The notes: generated from the sequence alone by a model not told the origin. DNA of 64,000 bases from Solwaraspora sp. WMMD791 (GCF_029581195.1 NZ_CP120737.1:4379001-4443000), one strand, 5' to 3'. Shown: positions 14,382-23,900, counted from the first letter of the stretch. Made by a program: numbers and translations.

Positions 14382-16421
14382 GTGACAGCCGGATGTGGCG
14401 AAGTTTCCAGCAGTCTGGGCCAGCGGCTGAAGCAGACCCGGGAGCGCTACTTCGTCGGCCGGGTAGCGGAACTCGACCTGCTCCGGCAGGCCCTGGACCG
14501 GGCACCCGAGCCGTTCAGCGTGCTCTACCTGCACGGATCCGGTGGCGTCGGCAAGTCGACCCTGCTGCGTTACTTCGGTGACGAGGCGACGGCGGCGGGG
14601 CGGCGCGTGGTGCACGTCGACGGTCGTGCGGTCAGCCCGTCCCCGGCCCGGTTCGAGGCCGCCGCTGCGGCGGCGCTGACCGACGAGTCAGCCGTCCTGC
14701 TCGTCGACTCCTTCGAGTACTGCCAGGGGCTGGAGGACTGGCTCCGGAACCGGTTCCTGCCCCGGCTGCCCGAGTCCGTACCGGTGGTGCTGGCCGGGCG
14801 GTCCGTGCCCGGGCCACAGTGGCGGGCCGACCCGGCGTGGCGGGACCTGCTCAAGGTGGTACCGCTGCGGGACCTGGCCCGGGAGCACGCGGTGGCGCTG
14901 CTGACCCGCCGGGGCGTACCGACGGAACTACACGAATCGGTGCTGGCCTTCGCCGGCGGGCATCCGCTGGCGCTGCGGCTGGCCGCCGAGGTGGCGGTCA
15001 CCCACACCCCGGCGGTCACCGCCACCTGGCGGCCCAGCCTGAACGTGGTGGAGACGCTGCTCACCCAGCTGATCGGGGAGACCCCGTCGCCGCAGCACCG
15101 GCTGGCGCTGGAGATCTGCGCGCACGCCCAGACCACGACCGAAGGGCTGCTGCGGGCCGTGCTGGACGTCGAGCCGGGGCCGATCTTCGCCTGGTTGCGG
15201 GAGCTGCCGTTCATCGAGTCCGACGCCCGGGGCCTCTACCCGCACGACGTCGTCCGCGACGCGCTCGACGACGACCTGCGCTGGCGGGATCCGCAGGGCT
15301 ACGAGACGATGCACCGGCGGCTGCACGACTACCTGCTGGATCAGGCGTTGGCGGCGACCGGGGCGGCGGTGCTGCCCGCCGTCGGCGCGATGATGTACCT
15401 GCAACGGCACGCCCAGGTGATCCGCCGGTACTTCACCTTCGGCGGCGAGGGCAAGGTCTACGAGGACGCCTACCGACCGACGGACCGTGAGGCGGTGCTG
15501 CGGCTGGCCACCGAGGCCGAGGGCGCACAGTCCGCCGCCATCGTCGACTTCTGGTTGGCCCGCCAGCCGGACACCTGCTACGTCTACCGCAGTTCGGCGA
15601 CCGACGAGGTGGTCGCCTTTCTGGTCTGGTTACGGCTGACCGACCCCGACCAGGCCGAACTGGACGCCGATCCGGTCGTAGCCCGGGCCTGGCGGCACTG
15701 CCGGTCGACGGCTCCGCTACGGGCCGCCGAGCACATCGGGATCGCCCGGTTCATGGTGCATCCGCCCGCCTACCAGCGTCCGTCGCCGGTCAACGACCTG
15801 ATGCAGATGCGGATGCTCGCCCACTTCCTCCACGACAAGGGCCTCGCCCTGCACTACCTGGTGCTGCACGACGCGGAGTTCTGGGCGGCCCACGTGACGT
15901 ACTTCGACAACCACCCGGTCGGCGAGGCTGCGCCCCGGGTCGGCGGGCGCGCGTACCACCTGTTCTTCCACGACTGGCGGGTGACACCGCTGATGCAGTG
16001 GCTGGCCCACAACCAGCAGCAACTGCTGTACGGCCTGCAGCCCCGGCCGGCGAACACCGGTGCGGACCTGCTGGTGCTGTCCCGGCCGGAGTTCGACGCG
16101 GCGGTCCGCTCCGCCGTACGGGCCTGGCGTCGCCCGGACGAGTTGGCGGCCAACCCGCTGACCCGCAGCCGGCTGGTGGCCGACCACGGCAGGGCCGACC
16201 CGGTGGCGGCGCTGCGCGACGTGCTGGGTGCGGCGATCGACGACCTGCGCGACGATTCCCGGCTGCACCGGGTGCTGGTCACCACCTTCGTGCACGGTAC
16301 GCCGACCCAGGAGGCGGCCGCCGACCGGCTGGGGCTGCCGTTCAGCACCTACCGTCGGCACCTGACGAGGGGGTTGGACCGGCTCAGCGACCTGCTCTGG
16401 GACCACGAGGTGCACGGCTGA
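14382..16421 (+). CDS. P-loop (STAND/AAA-type) ATPase with C-terminal helix-turn-helix, copy A
   Basis: A 679-residue cytoplasmic protein. A short N-terminal helix is followed by F-V-G-R and Walker A GSGGVGKST at 52-60. The Walker B-like strand is AVLLVDSFEYCQG, and the sensor-like FAGGHPLALRLA follows near 190-200. A long helical middle part comes next. The last 35 residues (TPTQEAAADRLGLPFSTYRR and RGLDRLSDLLW) look like a sigma-region-4/LuxR-type helix-turn-helix. The GTG at 14382 lies 8 nt after TAAGAT (14368-14373), suggesting a leaderless transcript. It is a clear paralogue of the convergent gene at 16522-18528. Signal and target genes are unknown. Confidence 0.85.
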   Translation: MTAGCGEVSSSLGQRLKQTRERYFVGRVAELDLLRQALDRAPEPFSVLYLHGSGGVGKSTLLRYFGDEATAAGRRVVHVDGRAVSPSPARFEAAAAAALTDESAVLLVDSFEYCQGLEDWLRNRFLPRLPESVPVVLAGRSVPGPQWRADPAWRDLLKVVPLRDLAREHAVALLTRRGVPTELHESVLAFAGGHPLALRLAAEVAVTHTPAVTATWRPSLNVVETLLTQLIGETPSPQHRLALEICAHAQTTTEGLLRAVLDVEPGPIFAWLRELPFIESDARGLYPHDVVRDALDDDLRWRDPQGYETMHRRLHDYLLDQALAATGAAVLPAVGAMMYLQRHAQVIRRYFTFGGEGKVYEDAYRPTDREAVLRLATEAEGAQSAAIVDFWLARQPDTCYVYRSSATDEVVAFLVWLRLTDPDQAELDADPVVARAWRHCRSTAPLRAAEHIGIARFMVHPPAYQRPSPVNDLMQMRMLAHFLHDKGLALHYLVLHDAEFWAAHVTYFDNHPVGEAAPRVGGRAYHLFFHDWRVTPLMQWLAHNQQQLLYGLQPRPANTGADLLVLSRPEFDAAVRSAVRAWRRPDELAANPLTRSRLVADHGRADPVAALRDVLGAAIDDLRDDSRLHRVLVTTFVHGTPTQEAAADRLGLPFSTYRRHLTRGLDRLSDLLWDHEVHG

Positions 16422-16489
16422 GCTGACCTGCGGCGGACAGCAGAGCTGACCTGCGGCGGACGGCGGAGCTGACCTGCCGGGGACGGCGG
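16421..16489. repeat. 23-bp tandem repeat, three copies
   Basis: Units at 16421-16443, 16444-16466 and 16467-16489 begin AGCTGACCTGC and differ at a few bases. The array starts at the last base of the upstream stop codon and fills the gap between the convergent ATPase genes. Confidence 0.85.
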
Positions 16490-16521
16490 AGCCGGCACCC
16501 TGCGGGAGTGGAGCCGGTCGG

Positions 16522-18528
16522 CTACGAGTCGGCGCGCCAGAGCAGGTCGCACAGCCGGTCCAGGGCGCCGCGCAGGTGCCGCTTGTAGGTGGAGGCCGGC
16601 AGGCCCAGCCGGTCGGCGGCCGCCTCCTGAGTGGTCGGACCGTCGAAGTAGGTGGCAGCCAGCACCCGGTACAGCTTCGCGTCCCGGGGGTCGTCCCGTA
16701 GCGACTGCGCCGTGGCGGTCAGCACCGTACGCAGGGCCTCGGCCGGGTCGGTGGTGCCGGACCCGGAGGTGAGGGTCACCACCGCGCTGCGGGTCAGCGG
16801 GTTGCCCCGCAGCCGGGCCGGGTCGTGCAGGTGCCGCAGGGCAGCGCGGACCGCCTTGTCGAAGTCCGGCCGGGCCAGGACGGTACGCGTCGGCGGGTCG
16901 GCCGCCGGCCCCGGTGCGCCGGCCAGTGGCCAGGCAGTGAGCCGGTCGGCCCACACGTCGACCGGTACGGCCCGCCAGTCGTGGGCGTACAGGTCGTAGG
17001 GCCGGCCACCGACGACCGGTTGCGGCTCGACCAGCCGGTGGTCGATGAACTCGGCCACCCCGACCGCCTCGGGGTCGAGGCTGACGAACGACCAGGCCAC
17101 CCGCTCCGACCGGATCCACCATTGCAGGGTGCGCACGTGCATCAGGTCCCGTACGGCGGAGCTCCGCTGTCGGGGCAGCGGGTAGCTGAACCGGGTCAGC
17201 AGGATGTGCTCGCCCGGCCGGGGCGGCGCGGTCGCGATGTACCGCCAGGCTGCCGCGACCACCGGGTCGACGGCGGCCTCCTCGGGGTCGGGCCCGGTCA
17301 GCCGCAGCGTCACCTGGAATCCGGCGACGACGGCGTCGACCGAGCGGCGGTACACGTCGAACGCCTCCGGCTGGCGGTCCAGCCAGAAGGCGACCAGGTC
17401 GGCTCCCCCGTCGTCGGCCTCACGAGCGATCCGCAGCAGCGTCGTACGGTCGGCGACCCGCAGCTGGTCCGGGTAGACCGCGCCGCCGGCGCGACGCATC
17501 GCGTACGGCGCCATGATCGGGCTGTCCTGCAGAATGTGGTACAGCGAGCGGACCGCCGGCAGCACCGCGTCGCCGCTGGCGGCGCGGGCCCGGTCGAGCA
17601 GGTGCGCGGCGACCCGGGCGTGCATCACCTGGTAGCCCTGCGGGTCGCGCCACCGCAGGTCGGCGTCGAGCACGCTGCGCACCACGTCGTGTGGCACCAC
17701 TCCGTCCTGGTCGGACTCGACGAACGGCAGCCGACGCAACCAGGCGAACAGTTCGGCGGCCGGCTCGCCGACCACCGCCCGCAGCAGGTCCTCGGTGGTG
17801 GTCAGGGCGTGTGAGCAGGTTTCCAGGGCGAGCCGGTGCTGCGCCGACGGCACCTCGCCGACGAGTTGCCGCAGCAGCGTCGCGACCACGTCCGGTGACG
17901 GGGCCCAGCTGGCGGCTCCCTGGCCGTCGCGGACGGCGACCGTCGCGGAGAGGTTCAACGCGAACGGATGCCCGCCGGCGAACCGCAGCAGCCCGTCCCA
18001 CAGCTCCGGCGGGACGCCCCGTCGGTCGAGCAGCTCGGCGGCGGACTCCGGCGGCAGTTCCTCGAGGCCCACCACCTGCAGCAGCCCGGACCAGCCGAGG
18101 TCGGAGGTCCACTCCCGGTCCGGCGGATGCTGGCTGGCGATCACCACCAGCACGCCGTCGGGGATGCGCGGGAGGAACCGGTCCCGTAGCCAGCTTTCCA
18201 GCCCCTGGCATCGTTCGAAGGTGTCCACCAGCAGCACCGAGGGTGCGCCGCTGAGCGCGGCGTACGCCGCCGCGGTGAACCCGGCCGGGGACGGGTCGAT
18301 CCCGGCGCTGTCGATCTGGACGACGATCCGACCGACGTCGCGGGCCAGCGCCGCGAAGCGACGCAGCAGCATGGACTTGCCGATGCCGCCGGGTCCGTGC
18401 AGGTACCACACCGGAAGGCTGTCGGCGGCCCCGGCGAGCGCGGCCCGGAAGGCGACAAGTTCGGCGGTACGGCCGACGAACGCCTCGTCGCGGGCCACTC
18501 CCAGTCTGTCCGCCAGCCGCCCCGCCAC
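16522..18528 (-). CDS. P-loop (STAND/AAA-type) ATPase with C-terminal helix-turn-helix, copy B
   Basis: A 668-residue paralogue of copy A, collinear along its length. Shared features: F-V-G-R near residue 20; Walker A GPGGIGKS at 45-52; SVLLVDTFERCQGLESWL; FAGGHPFALNL; LRWRDPQGYQVMHAR; and the C-terminal TTQEAAADRLGLPASTYKRH. The GTG at 18528 is chosen because AGGGGG lies 4-9 nt upstream. The reading frame extends much further upstream only because it crosses the antisense of the MMPL gene. Convergent with copy A; presumably an ATP-dependent signalling or regulatory protein. Confidence 0.85.
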   Translation of the reverse strand: MAGRLADRLGVARDEAFVGRTAELVAFRAALAGAADSLPVWYLHGPGGIGKSMLLRRFAALARDVGRIVVQIDSAGIDPSPAGFTAAAYAALSGAPSVLLVDTFERCQGLESWLRDRFLPRIPDGVLVVIASQHPPDREWTSDLGWSGLLQVVGLEELPPESAAELLDRRGVPPELWDGLLRFAGGHPFALNLSATVAVRDGQGAASWAPSPDVVATLLRQLVGEVPSAQHRLALETCSHALTTTEDLLRAVVGEPAAELFAWLRRLPFVESDQDGVVPHDVVRSVLDADLRWRDPQGYQVMHARVAAHLLDRARAASGDAVLPAVRSLYHILQDSPIMAPYAMRRAGGAVYPDQLRVADRTTLLRIAREADDGGADLVAFWLDRQPEAFDVYRRSVDAVVAGFQVTLRLTGPDPEEAAVDPVVAAAWRYIATAPPRPGEHILLTRFSYPLPRQRSSAVRDLMHVRTLQWWIRSERVAWSFVSLDPEAVGVAEFIDHRLVEPQPVVGGRPYDLYAHDWRAVPVDVWADRLTAWPLAGAPGPAADPPTRTVLARPDFDKAVRAALRHLHDPARLRGNPLTRSAVVTLTSGSGTTDPAEALRTVLTATAQSLRDDPRDAKLYRVLAATYFDGPTTQEAAADRLGLPASTYKRHLRGALDRLCDLLWRADS

Positions 18529-18569
18529 CGCACCCCCTGTGTACCAGCCTGAGGGCATACTACGTTGCG

Positions 18570-20789
18570 TTACCGCCGCCGGTGCACGGCAGCCTCCATT
18601 CCCGCGCTCAACGGCTGATTCGGCTCGCCAGCCGGTAATCCGTCGTCGCTCTGCGTGCCGGTCCGAGGTGACTGGTGTGTACCGCGGCCTCTGGTCGGCC
18701 GCCACCAGTTGGCCCGGCCGAGCAGCGCCATCGTGGCCGGCACCAGCAGTCCACGGATGATCGTCGCGTCCACAGTGATGGCCACCGCCATGCCGAGACC
18801 GAACATCTTGACCACCGGGCTCGGGTTCACGACGAAGCTGGCGAAGACACACACCATGATCAGCGCGGCCGAGGTGATCACCCGGCCGGTCGCGGCCAGG
18901 CCGGTCCGGACCGACAGCAGGTTGTCGCCGGTGCGCTGCCAGCTCTCCCCGACGGCGGTCAGCAGGAAGACCTCGTAGTCCATGGAGAGCCCGAACAGCA
19001 GCGCGAACAGCATCATCGGCACGTACGCCTCGACCGGCACCGGACCGTCCAGGCCGGTCGCGGCGATGCCCCAGCCCCAGACGAAGACGGCGACCAGCGC
19101 GCCGTACGCGGCACCGACCGACAGCAGGTTCATCACCGCCGCCTTGACCGCCAGCACCGGTGCCCGGAACGCGATCAGCAGCAGCAACGCGGAGACGACG
19201 ACGACCGTACCGATCACCCACGGCATCCGGTCGCCGACCCGCTCGCCGAGGTCGGCCCGGATCGCCGGGGCCCCGGTGACGTGCAGCCGTCCGCCGTCCA
19301 CGGCGACGGCCCGCAGCGCGCCGATGGTGTCCACCGTGGCGGGATCACTCGGCGCGGTGGTCGGCTGGACGCGTACCGTGGCGACCCGGCCGTCGTCGGA
19401 GACCGCCGGTGGCCCGGCGACGGCGACCCCGTCGGTGGCCGCCACCTGCTGACGGACCGCCAGCAGCCGGGGGTCGTTGGCACCGTCGACCGGGGTGTCC
19501 CAGTCGACGACGACGCTGAGCATCCCGTTGACGCCCGGCCCGAAACCCTCGGCCATCAGGTCGTGACCGACGCGGCTGGCGCTGCCCGGCGGGTCGTCCC
19601 CGGCGTCGAGCTGCCCCAGCTGCAGGGCGGTGGTCGGCGCGGCGAGCAGGGCCAGCAGCAGGGCGGTGCCCAGGGCGTACCAGCCGGGACGACGGGTGAC
19701 CCGGTCGGCCAGCCGGCCCCAGAACGCACCGCCGCCGGCTCGCCGACGCAGCCCGGGCACCCGCAGGGCGCCGATCCGGTGCCCGAGGACGGTCAGCAGC
19801 GCCGGCAGCAGAGTGGTGGCGGCGGCGACCGCGACCAGTACCACCAATCCGGCGGTCCAGCCCAGCGCGGTCAGGATCGGCACCTGGGCGACGGCCAGCC
19901 CGCAGAGCGCGACGATCACCGTACCGCCGGCGAAGACGACCGCGCTGCCGGACGAGGCGACCGAGGCGGCGACCGCCGCCCGGACCGGCACACCCTCGTC
20001 GAGCAGCGTCCGGTAGCGGGTGACCAGGAACAACGCGTAGTCGATCCCGACTCCGAGGCCGATCATCGTGGCCAGGGTGCTGGCCACCCCCGGCAGATCG
20101 GTCAAGTGGCCGGCGAGGCCGACCGCGCCGACTCCGACGATCAACGTCAGTACCCCGCTGACCAGCGGCAACGCCGCCGCGACCAGGCCGCCGAAGACCA
20201 GCACGAGGACGATCACCGCGACGCCGAGGCCGAGTAGTTCGCTGGCGTGGGTGCTGGGGCCCTGCCGGGCGAGTGGGCCGCCGGGGACCGTCGCGACGCC
20301 GGCGTCGCGGGCCGGCGCGGCGGCGGCGACGATGTCGTCGGACAGCTGCCGGGTGACCGAACGCGGGCCGACGTCCAGCCGTACGCTGGCGTAGCCGATC
20401 CGCCCGTCGGCGCTGATCGTGCCCGCCTCGACGCTCGGCGGGGTGACCGACACGACGTGGGCCACCTCGGACACCTCGGTGAGTGCGGCGGTGATCGCGG
20501 CGGCGGTGGCCGGGTCGTCGAGCCGTCCGTCGCCGGCCTCGAAGATCAGCTGGCCGGTGGCGTCGCCGCTGCCGGTGAAGTGGGTGTCGAGCAGGTCACG
20601 CCCGATCTGGCCGTCGCTGCCGGGCAACGACACGTCCTCCTCGGTGGGTCGGCCGACGCCGACGACCAGGCCGGCCACGGTGACGGTCAGCAGCAGCCAG
20701 CCGCCGATCACCCACCAGGGTCGGCGCACGACCAGACCGCCCAGCGCCGCCATCATCCGGTGAACCGCACCGGTCTCCACTGTGTTCAC
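18570..20789 (-). CDS. MMPL family RND transporter
   Basis: About 739 residues with the MmpL plan: TM1 at about 22-42, an extracytoplasmic loop, then TM2-6 containing the proton-relay segment GLGVGIDYALFLVTRYR. The second half repeats it, with a loop and TM8-12 containing FGLSMDYEVFLLTAV. MMPL proteins export lipids or glycolipids to the envelope. The GTG at 20789 overlaps the LmeA stop (GTGA) with GGGAG about 10 nt upstream; an ATG at 20804 is the alternative. The last 40 residues are a hydrophilic tail. Translational coupling to an LmeA-like protein suggests a shared cell-envelope lipid function. Confidence 0.93.
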   Translation of the reverse strand: MNTVETGAVHRMMAALGGLVVRRPWWVIGGWLLLTVTVAGLVVGVGRPTEEDVSLPGSDGQIGRDLLDTHFTGSGDATGQLIFEAGDGRLDDPATAAAITAALTEVSEVAHVVSVTPPSVEAGTISADGRIGYASVRLDVGPRSVTRQLSDDIVAAAAPARDAGVATVPGGPLARQGPSTHASELLGLGVAVIVLVLVFGGLVAAALPLVSGVLTLIVGVGAVGLAGHLTDLPGVASTLATMIGLGVGIDYALFLVTRYRTLLDEGVPVRAAVAASVASSGSAVVFAGGTVIVALCGLAVAQVPILTALGWTAGLVVLVAVAAATTLLPALLTVLGHRIGALRVPGLRRRAGGGAFWGRLADRVTRRPGWYALGTALLLALLAAPTTALQLGQLDAGDDPPGSASRVGHDLMAEGFGPGVNGMLSVVVDWDTPVDGANDPRLLAVRQQVAATDGVAVAGPPAVSDDGRVATVRVQPTTAPSDPATVDTIGALRAVAVDGGRLHVTGAPAIRADLGERVGDRMPWVIGTVVVVSALLLLIAFRAPVLAVKAAVMNLLSVGAAYGALVAVFVWGWGIAATGLDGPVPVEAYVPMMLFALLFGLSMDYEVFLLTAVGESWQRTGDNLLSVRTGLAATGRVITSAALIMVCVFASFVVNPSPVVKMFGLGMAVAITVDATIIRGLLVPATMALLGRANWWRPTRGRGTHQSPRTGTQSDDGLPAGEPNQPLSAGMEAAVHRRR

Positions 20790-21679
20790 GCCTGCTCCCG
20801 GCATTGTTCGGTGTCGTTGCTCCCGGCCGGCCCGGCGGAGCCCGGTCGGCCGATGTCGTCGAGATCGATCGATTCCCCGGCGACCGCCAGGCGCAGGCCG
20901 TCGGCGGTCACGGTCAGTTCCTGGTACGTGAGCCCGGCCGGCAACGCGGGCAGTTCCCGCTCGATCTGGCGCTGGCCGAGGGCACCGGGCAGCCGGTCGG
21001 CGCTGCGGCGCAGGCCGAGCAGTTCGACCTCGACCGGGGTGATACGCAGCATCCGCCCGTCGAGCTCCGGTACGGCGTACACGGTGATCGGTAGGGCCTG
21101 GCCGAACATCTGCGCGGTCAGCTCCACCACCAGCTGACCGTTGTCGGTGCCCCGGATGCGCAGATCGGACGCGTCGAACAGCCCACCACCGAGCGGGCCG
21201 TCGTCCGAGCCGGTGCCCTCTTGCGGCGCGGTGTCGTCCGACAGGGTCCCGGCCAGCTCGGTGAGCCGGCCGAAGTCGACGGTGGCCGCTGCGGACAGCT
21301 GGCCGACCCGCACTCCGGACGGGCTGGTCAGGTCGCCGACGATCTCGACGTCGCTCAGTCGGACGGTCACCCCGGCGACCGGCAGCCCACCGCCGATGTC
21401 CAGTTCGCCGCCGATGTCCAGTTCGCCGCCGCCGAGCTCGTCGGCGGTGATCGTGAGCCCGGCGAACCGCCCGGTCAGCAGCTGGCTGACGAACGGGAAG
21501 CCGTGCACGGTGACACGGGGCGGCTCGGCCATCCCGGTGGCGCAGGCCACGGCGTCGGCGAGCCGCCCGGCGACCAGCCGCGCCGCGACCCGGTCGGCGA
21601 CGAGCAGGGTGGTGAGAACGAGCCCGACCGCCGTGACCGCCAGCCACGCGGGCCGACTGCGTGGTCTCCAGATCCGCAT
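20786..21679 (-). CDS. LmeA-like (DUF2993) phospholipid-binding protein
   Basis: A 297-residue envelope protein. A basic N-terminus and TM helix (about 10-30, WLAVTAVGLVLTTLLVADRV) are followed by the DUF2993 domain. In mycobacteria LmeA binds phospholipids and supports lipomannan elongation. The motif VHGFPFVSQLLTGRFAGLTI is highly typical of the family. A short in-frame tandem repeat gives GGELDIGGELDIGG at about 84-97. It is immediately upstream of, and overlaps by 4 nt, the MMPL gene, so the pair is one operon. Periplasm-side location is inferred. Confidence 0.9.
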   Translation of the reverse strand: MRIWRPRSRPAWLAVTAVGLVLTTLLVADRVAARLVAGRLADAVACATGMAEPPRVTVHGFPFVSQLLTGRFAGLTITADELGGGELDIGGELDIGGGLPVAGVTVRLSDVEIVGDLTSPSGVRVGQLSAAATVDFGRLTELAGTLSDDTAPQEGTGSDDGPLGGGLFDASDLRIRGTDNGQLVVELTAQMFGQALPITVYAVPELDGRMLRITPVEVELLGLRRSADRLPGALGQRQIERELPALPAGLTYQELTVTADGLRLAVAGESIDLDDIGRPGSAGPAGSNDTEQCREQA

Positions 21680-21734
21680 GCCCTGATCCCACCCGCCGGG
21701 GATGGGAGCCGGACGGGAGGAAGATGAAAGTCCG

Positions 21735-23186
21735 TTAAGACCGTGACGCGGCGAGCAGGTGGTCGACGACGTCGGCCGCCGAGTAGTCGATGCCGTGGCG
21801 GGTCAGCTGGCGCAGGAAGGCAAGGTCCTGCCCGAGCGTCACCAGCGGCGGCTCGACGTAGCCGTCCGACCGGTGCTGACCGAGGCCGACCGCCGCGACC
21901 AGACCGTTGCACAGGCAGCGGCTGCCGACGGTCTCCTCGACCGACCCGCCCTTGCGCACGTACTCGTCGACCGGTTCCGCCGGGCAGCGGTACCCGACGC
22001 CACCACTGTCACGGCGGTACGGGGTCCGCAGGTAGCCGAGGTCGCACAGTCGTGGCCGGTCGGCGTAGATCTGCTCGTCGGCGACGGTGTCCGGCAGTGC
22101 GGCGATCTTGAACGGGAACCCGGTCGGCGAGGCCCGTACGTCGTTGCGCACCACCAGCGTGCCCTGACCTGCCTGGTGCAGCATGCGCCGACGGATCGCC
22201 TCGTCCAGCCCGGACTCGCGACACAGGGCGAACGCCGTACCGACCTGGACGCCGGCGGCCCCGGCGGCGCGGGCCTCGGCCAGTTGCTGCGGGCCGGTCT
22301 GCCCGCCGGCCAGCCAGAACGGCAGCCCCAGGCCGGCCACCTTCGGCACGTCGAGCTGATCGCGCGGGCCGTACACCGGTTCGCCGTCGTCGTCGACGGT
22401 GAGCCGGCCGCGCGGGCGGGCACTGTGGCCACCGGCGACCGGGGACTCCAGGACGAAGCCGTCGGGGCGGGTGACCTCGTCCCGGGCGAGATACCCGGCC
22501 AGGGTCGCGGAGGAGACGATCGCCAGCAGCCGGGGTCGGCGCAGGTCACCGACGGCCTCACCGAGCAGCTCCACCGGATCGAAGCGGACGTGGTGCTCCT
22601 CGCCGGGCACGGCACCGTGCACCGGTACGGTCAGCCGTACCGGACGGTGAGCGGCGAGCCCGTCCAGCAGGCGCGGGATCTCGGTCGGCAGCCCGGCGCC
22701 CATCAGGACGTAGTCCACCCCGGCGAGCATGGCGCCGTACACCGCCGCCGGGGTCGCCAGCTGGATCTTCTCCAGATAGTTCACCCCGACCGGGCCGTCG
22801 TGGCCCTCGCGGGCCAGATCCACCTCGACGAAGTTCGCCACGACGGCCAGCAGTTGACCGTGGCGGGCGGTCCGCAGCCCGAGCCGGGGCACCGGCCGGT
22901 ACGCGGCCGTCGGCGATGCCCCGTCCGGCACGAAGTACCGGTCCCGCACCTGCTGTGCGATCCGGGGCACCGGGAACCGGGCCAGTGCCCGTCGGACGTG
23001 CCCGCCCGGGTCGCCGCGCTGCAGGCGACGGGCGAGCAGTACGTCGAGGGCCACGCCGGAGACCACGCCGAGCTGGCCGGTACGGGCGACGGCGCGGGCC
23101 AGCCGCCAGCTCGACACGCCGACGCCCATCCCACCCTGTATGACCGCCGGCAGGCTCGTCGCGCCCGGCGTCGGAGTGTGTGCCAC
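21735..23186 (-). CDS. Nitronate monooxygenase-like (NPD) FMN enzyme
   Basis: A 483-residue TIM-barrel flavoprotein of the 2-nitropropane dioxygenase/PfaD-like group. The N-terminal PAVIQGGMGVGVSSWRLARAV is the conserved first strand and loop. GVNYLEKIQLATPAAVYGA and GAGLPTEIP follow. FWLAGGQTGPQQLAEARAAG and AAGVQVGTAFALCRESG are the FMN phosphate-binding region. The enzyme could oxidise nitronates or act in a reductase role; the substrate is not readable. GTG at 23186 is chosen just before the conserved start; upstream in-frame sequence runs into the 26-bp repeat array. Confidence 0.88.
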   Translation of the reverse strand: MAHTPTPGATSLPAVIQGGMGVGVSSWRLARAVARTGQLGVVSGVALDVLLARRLQRGDPGGHVRRALARFPVPRIAQQVRDRYFVPDGASPTAAYRPVPRLGLRTARHGQLLAVVANFVEVDLAREGHDGPVGVNYLEKIQLATPAAVYGAMLAGVDYVLMGAGLPTEIPRLLDGLAAHRPVRLTVPVHGAVPGEEHHVRFDPVELLGEAVGDLRRPRLLAIVSSATLAGYLARDEVTRPDGFVLESPVAGGHSARPRGRLTVDDDGEPVYGPRDQLDVPKVAGLGLPFWLAGGQTGPQQLAEARAAGAAGVQVGTAFALCRESGLDEAIRRRMLHQAGQGTLVVRNDVRASPTGFPFKIAALPDTVADEQIYADRPRLCDLGYLRTPYRRDSGGVGYRCPAEPVDEYVRKGGSVEETVGSRCLCNGLVAAVGLGQHRSDGYVEPPLVTLGQDLAFLRQLTRHGIDYSAADVVDHLLAASRS

Positions 23187-23315
23187 CCGTCCAGCGTGGT
23201 CGTTGCGCCGCCGGCTGGCCAGGGGATCGCCGCCCGGTGTCGTCGGGCACAACGCCTCTACCGCTGGCCGGGAAGTCCTGATGGCCGGTAGGGCCGGGCT
23301 GGGCAGGGTCACGAG

Positions 23316-23404
23316 CGGCCGGCGGGCGGGCGGCCAGGTCACGGCCGGCGGGCGGGCGGCCAGGTCACGGCCGGCGGGCGGGCGGCCAGGTCACGGCCGG
23401 CGGG
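23316..23404. repeat. 26-bp minisatellite, about 3.4 copies
   Basis: Exact units at 23316-23341, 23342-23367 and 23368-23393, then a partial copy. Each unit starts CGGCCGGCGGGCGGGCGGCC and ends AGGTCA. The array overlaps the stop codon (23391-23393) of the methyltransferase, so expansion would leave the protein unchanged but alter its 3' UTR. Confidence 0.9.
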
Positions 23405-23900
23405 CGGCCAGCCGCTCGATCAGGCCGAACCACAGCCGCCGGCGTCCCTCGGCCACGAAGCCGCCGCGCAGCGCCAGGTCGGCCGGGTGTGCCTGCCGCC
23501 ACCGGTGTTCGCGGTGGTCGAGCAGCAGCAGTCGGCCGCCGGGTCGCAGCACCCGGCGCATCTCGGCGAGTACGGCGGCCCGGTCGTACACCGAGCAGAG
23601 CGCCAAGGTGCAGACGACCGTGTCGAACGACTCGTCGGCGTACGGCAGCGCGGCGGCGTCGGCCTGCCCGAGGGCGACCCGCCGGCCGGCGGCGGCGGCC
23701 CGACGCCGGGTGACGTCGAGCATGCCGGGGTCGACGTCGATTGCCATCAACTCGACGTCGGGTGGGTAGAACGAGACGTTGCGGCCGGTGCCGACGGCGA
23801 TCTCCAGGGTCCGGCCGGTCGCCCGACGACACAGCCAGGGGCGGCTGTTGCCGACGATCAGCCGTTCCGCCCACAGCCCGACGGTGTCCATGGTGATCAT
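23391..23900 (-). CDS. Class I SAM-dependent methyltransferase
   Basis: A 169-residue protein of the UbiE/Methyltransf_11 type. Motif I is L-E-I-A-V-G-T-G-R-N at about 33-42, motif II ELMAIDVDPGML, motif post-I QADAAALPYADESFDTVV and motif III LRPGGRLLLLDH. The substrate is unknown. The ATG at 23900 overlaps the prepilin peptidase stop (ATGA), so it is co-translated with it. Some type IV prepilin peptidases are bifunctional and N-methylate the mature pilin, but this is a small-molecule-type methyltransferase, so a pilus role is only suggestive. Confidence 0.88.
   Translation of the reverse strand: MITMDTVGLWAERLIVGNSRPWLCRRATGRTLEIAVGTGRNVSFYPPDVELMAIDVDPGMLDVTRRRAAAAGRRVALGQADAAALPYADESFDTVVCTLALCSVYDRAAVLAEMRRVLRPGGRLLLLDHREHRWRQAHPADLALRGGFVAEGRRRLWFGLIERLAARRP

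Noticed and set aside
16522-19221. A continuous 899-codon minus-strand frame
   Set aside because: The upstream 231 codons are antisense to the MMPL transporter. The real ATPase starts at GTG 18528 with a good ribosome-binding site.
18570-21692. A 1040-codon minus-strand frame covering two genes
   Set aside because: The first 300 codons are the wrong frame of the LmeA-like gene; the MMPL protein starts at GTG 20789 with a GTGA overlap.
23316-23404. Repeat array considered as CRISPR
   Set aside because: Units are contiguous with no spacers; no cas genes in the window.
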